A stretch of DNA of 8,178 nt, from assembly GCA_964493945.1 (NCBI GenBank), contig CAZBQG010000207.1:1-8178 (forward strand), in the 5' to 3' direction. Each line of letters opens with the position of its first letter. The first letter of the stretch is position 1. The translations under genes and the position numbers were made by a program. Positions 6,873 to 8,178 of the stretch are shown here, one piece after another. A model generated the notes under the pieces. It ran no database searches. It saw nothing but the letters and a program-made list of their open reading frames with translations, and was not told the origin of the DNA. Source of the stretch: CAZBQG01 sp964493945. GTDB lineage: Bacteria > Pseudomonadota > Alphaproteobacteria > Rhodospirillales > UBA2165.

Positions 6873-7442
6873 ATGGCAGATATGGATATCGACGCAATGA
6901 AAAAAGACGTCAAGAGGCGCATGGATGGCGCCGTCGAAGTGCTGCACCGGGAATTCGGTGGCTTGCGCACCGGCCGGGCCGCGGCCAGCCTGCTGGAGCC
7001 GGTCATGGTCGAGGCCTATGGCTCTCAAATGCCCATGCCCCAGGTTGGCACCATCGGCGTGCCCGACCCCAGGATGCTGACCGTTCAGGTCTGGGACAAA
7101 GACTTGGTCAAGGCAGTTGATAAGGCGGTCCGGGAGTCTGGACTGGGCCTCAATCCTTCCATCGATGGGCAACTGGTCCGCGTTCCCATTCCCCAATTAA
7201 ATGAAGAACGCCGGGTCGAACTGACCAAGATAGCCGGACGCTATACCGAAGAGGCGCGGGTCGCGGTGCGCAATGTGCGGCGCCATTCCATGGATGAACT
7301 GAAAAAAGGCGAAAAGGATGGTACCATATCGGAAGATGAGCATCGCAGTTTTTCCAAGGATATCCAGAATCTGACCGACAGCACCGTCAAGCAGATCGAT
7401 CAGGCGCTTGAAAATAAAGAAAAGGAAATCATGCAGGTCTAA
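6873..7442 (+). CDS. frr: Ribosome recycling factor
   Basis: RRF binds the post-termination 70S ribosome and, with EF-G, splits it into subunits. The 189-residue product matches the family length (E. coli 185); the extra residues are at the N-terminus ([12 protein letters not shown]). Helix 1 of the three-helix domain carries the conserved GLRTGRAA stretch. The small beta domain follows with [19 protein letters not shown] and LGLNPSIDG, then the return helices with [10 protein letters not shown] and RVAVRNVRR, whose Arg133 and Arg136 correspond to E. coli Arg129 and the functionally important Arg132. The C-terminus ends in the usual charged helix with the [15 protein letters not shown] segment. 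The product is cytoplasmic and normally essential. Only three bases separate its stop from the uppS ATG, so the two are almost certainly on one transcript. Confidence 0.97.
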   Translation: MADMDIDAMKKDVKRRMDGAVEVLHREFGGLRTGRAAASLLEPVMVEAYGSQMPMPQVGTIGVPDPRMLTVQVWDKDLVKAVDKAVRESGLGLNPSIDGQLVRVPIPQLNEERRVELTKIAGRYTEEARVAVRNVRRHSMDELKKGEKDGTISEDEHRSFSKDIQNLTDSTVKQIDQALENKEKEIMQV

Positions 7443-7445
7443 CCC

Positions 7446-8178
7446 ATGGATACGGCAACTTCCCATTCCTGCAGCCCGCCACTGCCCCCCGAACATGTGG
7501 CGATCATCATGGACGGCAATGGCCGCTGGGCCCAGACCCGGGGCCTGCCCCGTGTGCTGGGTCATCAGAACGGCACCGAAGCGGTGCGCAGAGCCACCGA
7601 GAGCGCCTTCAAACATGGTGTGCGCTATCTCACTTTATTCGGGTTTTCATCTGAAAACTGGAAAAGGCCATCCGAGGAAATCGATGAATTGATGGGTCTC
7701 CTCAGACGTTATCTGCGCAGTGAGATCGCCGAGCTTCATAAGAACGGCGTTCGCATGAGGGTGATCGGCGAACGTCAACGGCTGAGCATGGATATCGTCA
7801 AGCTCATTGAGGATTGCGAGGCGCGGACGGCGGAAAATACCAACCTCAATCTGATCTTCGCCTTGAATTATGGGGGGAGGGCGGACTTAGCCTCTGCCGC
7901 CAGGAGCCTGGCCGAAAAAGTTGAACGGGGACAGATTTCCTTTGATGAGATAGACGAGGCTACCTTTGGCGATCATTTATCCACCGCCGGAATCCCCGAT
8001 CCCGATCTTCTCATTAGAACCAGCGGCGAAAAAAGAATAAGTAATTTTCTTTTATGGCAGCTTGCCTATTCGGAATTTATTTTTCTGGAAACCTTGTGGC
8101 CCGATTTCGCCGAAGAGGATTTCGCGAAAGCGCTTTCCGAATTCCATCAACGCGAAAGACGTTACGGAGCAACCGGTA
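7446..8178 (+). CDS. uppS: Undecaprenyl diphosphate synthase (cis-prenyltransferase), 3' end outside window
   Basis: UppS condenses farnesyl diphosphate with eight isopentenyl diphosphates in cis to make the C55 lipid carrier for peptidoglycan and other surface polymers. It acts at the cytoplasmic face of the inner membrane. The first 244 codons are visible with no stop before the edge; E. coli UppS has 253 residues, so only a short end is missing. Hallmarks in order: HVAIIMDGNGRWA with catalytic Asp23, RGLPRVLGHQNG, LTLFGFSSENWKRP, FALNYGGRADL, and PDLLIRTSGEKRISNF followed by LAYSEFIF, LWPDF and RERRYG near the end. ATG 7446 is the natural start; the next in-frame ATG falls inside the catalytic motif. 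Its SD is weak (AGG at 7435-7437, inside frr) and the gap from the frr stop is three bases, so translation probably depends on coupling to frr. The next gene, unseen, would usually be cdsA. Confidence 0.96.
   Translation, partial: MDTATSHSCSPPLPPEHVAIIMDGNGRWAQTRGLPRVLGHQNGTEAVRRATESAFKHGVRYLTLFGFSSENWKRPSEEIDELMGLLRRYLRSEIAELHKNGVRMRVIGERQRLSMDIVKLIEDCEARTAENTNLNLIFALNYGGRADLASAARSLAEKVERGQISFDEIDEATFGDHLSTAGIPDPDLLIRTSGEKRISNFLLWQLAYSEFIFLETLWPDFAEEDFAKALSEFHQRERRYGATG

Noticed and set aside
1..8178. A novel defence, mobile or biosynthetic system
   Set aside because: Every open stretch of substantial length is accounted for by a well-known core gene on the + strand. I found no transposase, integrase, toxin-antitoxin pair, CRISPR repeat or attachment site.

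Overview
This window is a stretch of core housekeeping genes from a Gram-negative, moderately GC-rich bacterium, most likely an alphaproteobacterium and possibly near the Rhodospirillales. The basis is the gene order lolD, dnaE, rpsB, tsf, pyrH, frr, uppS, the style of the protein sequences, and the long Ala/Glu/Pro-rich tail on ribosomal protein S2. The genus cannot be named from sequence alone. All seven genes lie on the + strand. There are no tRNA or rRNA genes, CRISPR arrays, mobile elements or foreign-looking genes.

Layout. Bases 1-252 are the 3' end of an ABC-transporter ATPase, best read as LolD of the lipoprotein-release complex. A 102-base spacer follows, with one DnaA-box-like 9-mer. 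A complete dnaE (355-3855) encodes the replicative polymerase alpha subunit. Bases 3856-4029 form a noncoding leader with a candidate promoter and three possible stem-loops, the last pressed against the rpsB ribosome binding site. Then come rpsB (4030-5071, interrupted by a run of 100 Ns), tsf (5124-6050), a 90-base spacer with a strong hairpin and a possible promoter, pyrH (6141-6860), frr (6873-7442), and uppS from 7446, which runs off the right edge.

How the genes fit together. rpsB, tsf and frr serve translation (30S assembly, EF-Tu recycling, ribosome recycling). pyrH makes UDP for RNA and cell-envelope precursors. uppS makes the C55 lipid carrier for peptidoglycan. This is the widely conserved rpsB-tsf-pyrH-frr-uppS growth cluster, placed here behind the replication gene dnaE and the envelope gene lolD. 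pyrH/frr and frr/uppS are tightly packed (12 and 3 bases apart) and are probably co-transcribed and translationally coupled.

I see no undescribed multi-gene system. The points worth a second look are: (1) an identical 18-bp tandem repeat in the rpsB tail that coincides with an assembly gap and makes a false frameshift if the Ns are read literally; (2) the structured rpsB leader, which could be an S2 autoregulatory element; (3) the hairpin and overlapping promoter-like sequence before pyrH; and (4) the degenerate PHP metal site in DnaE.
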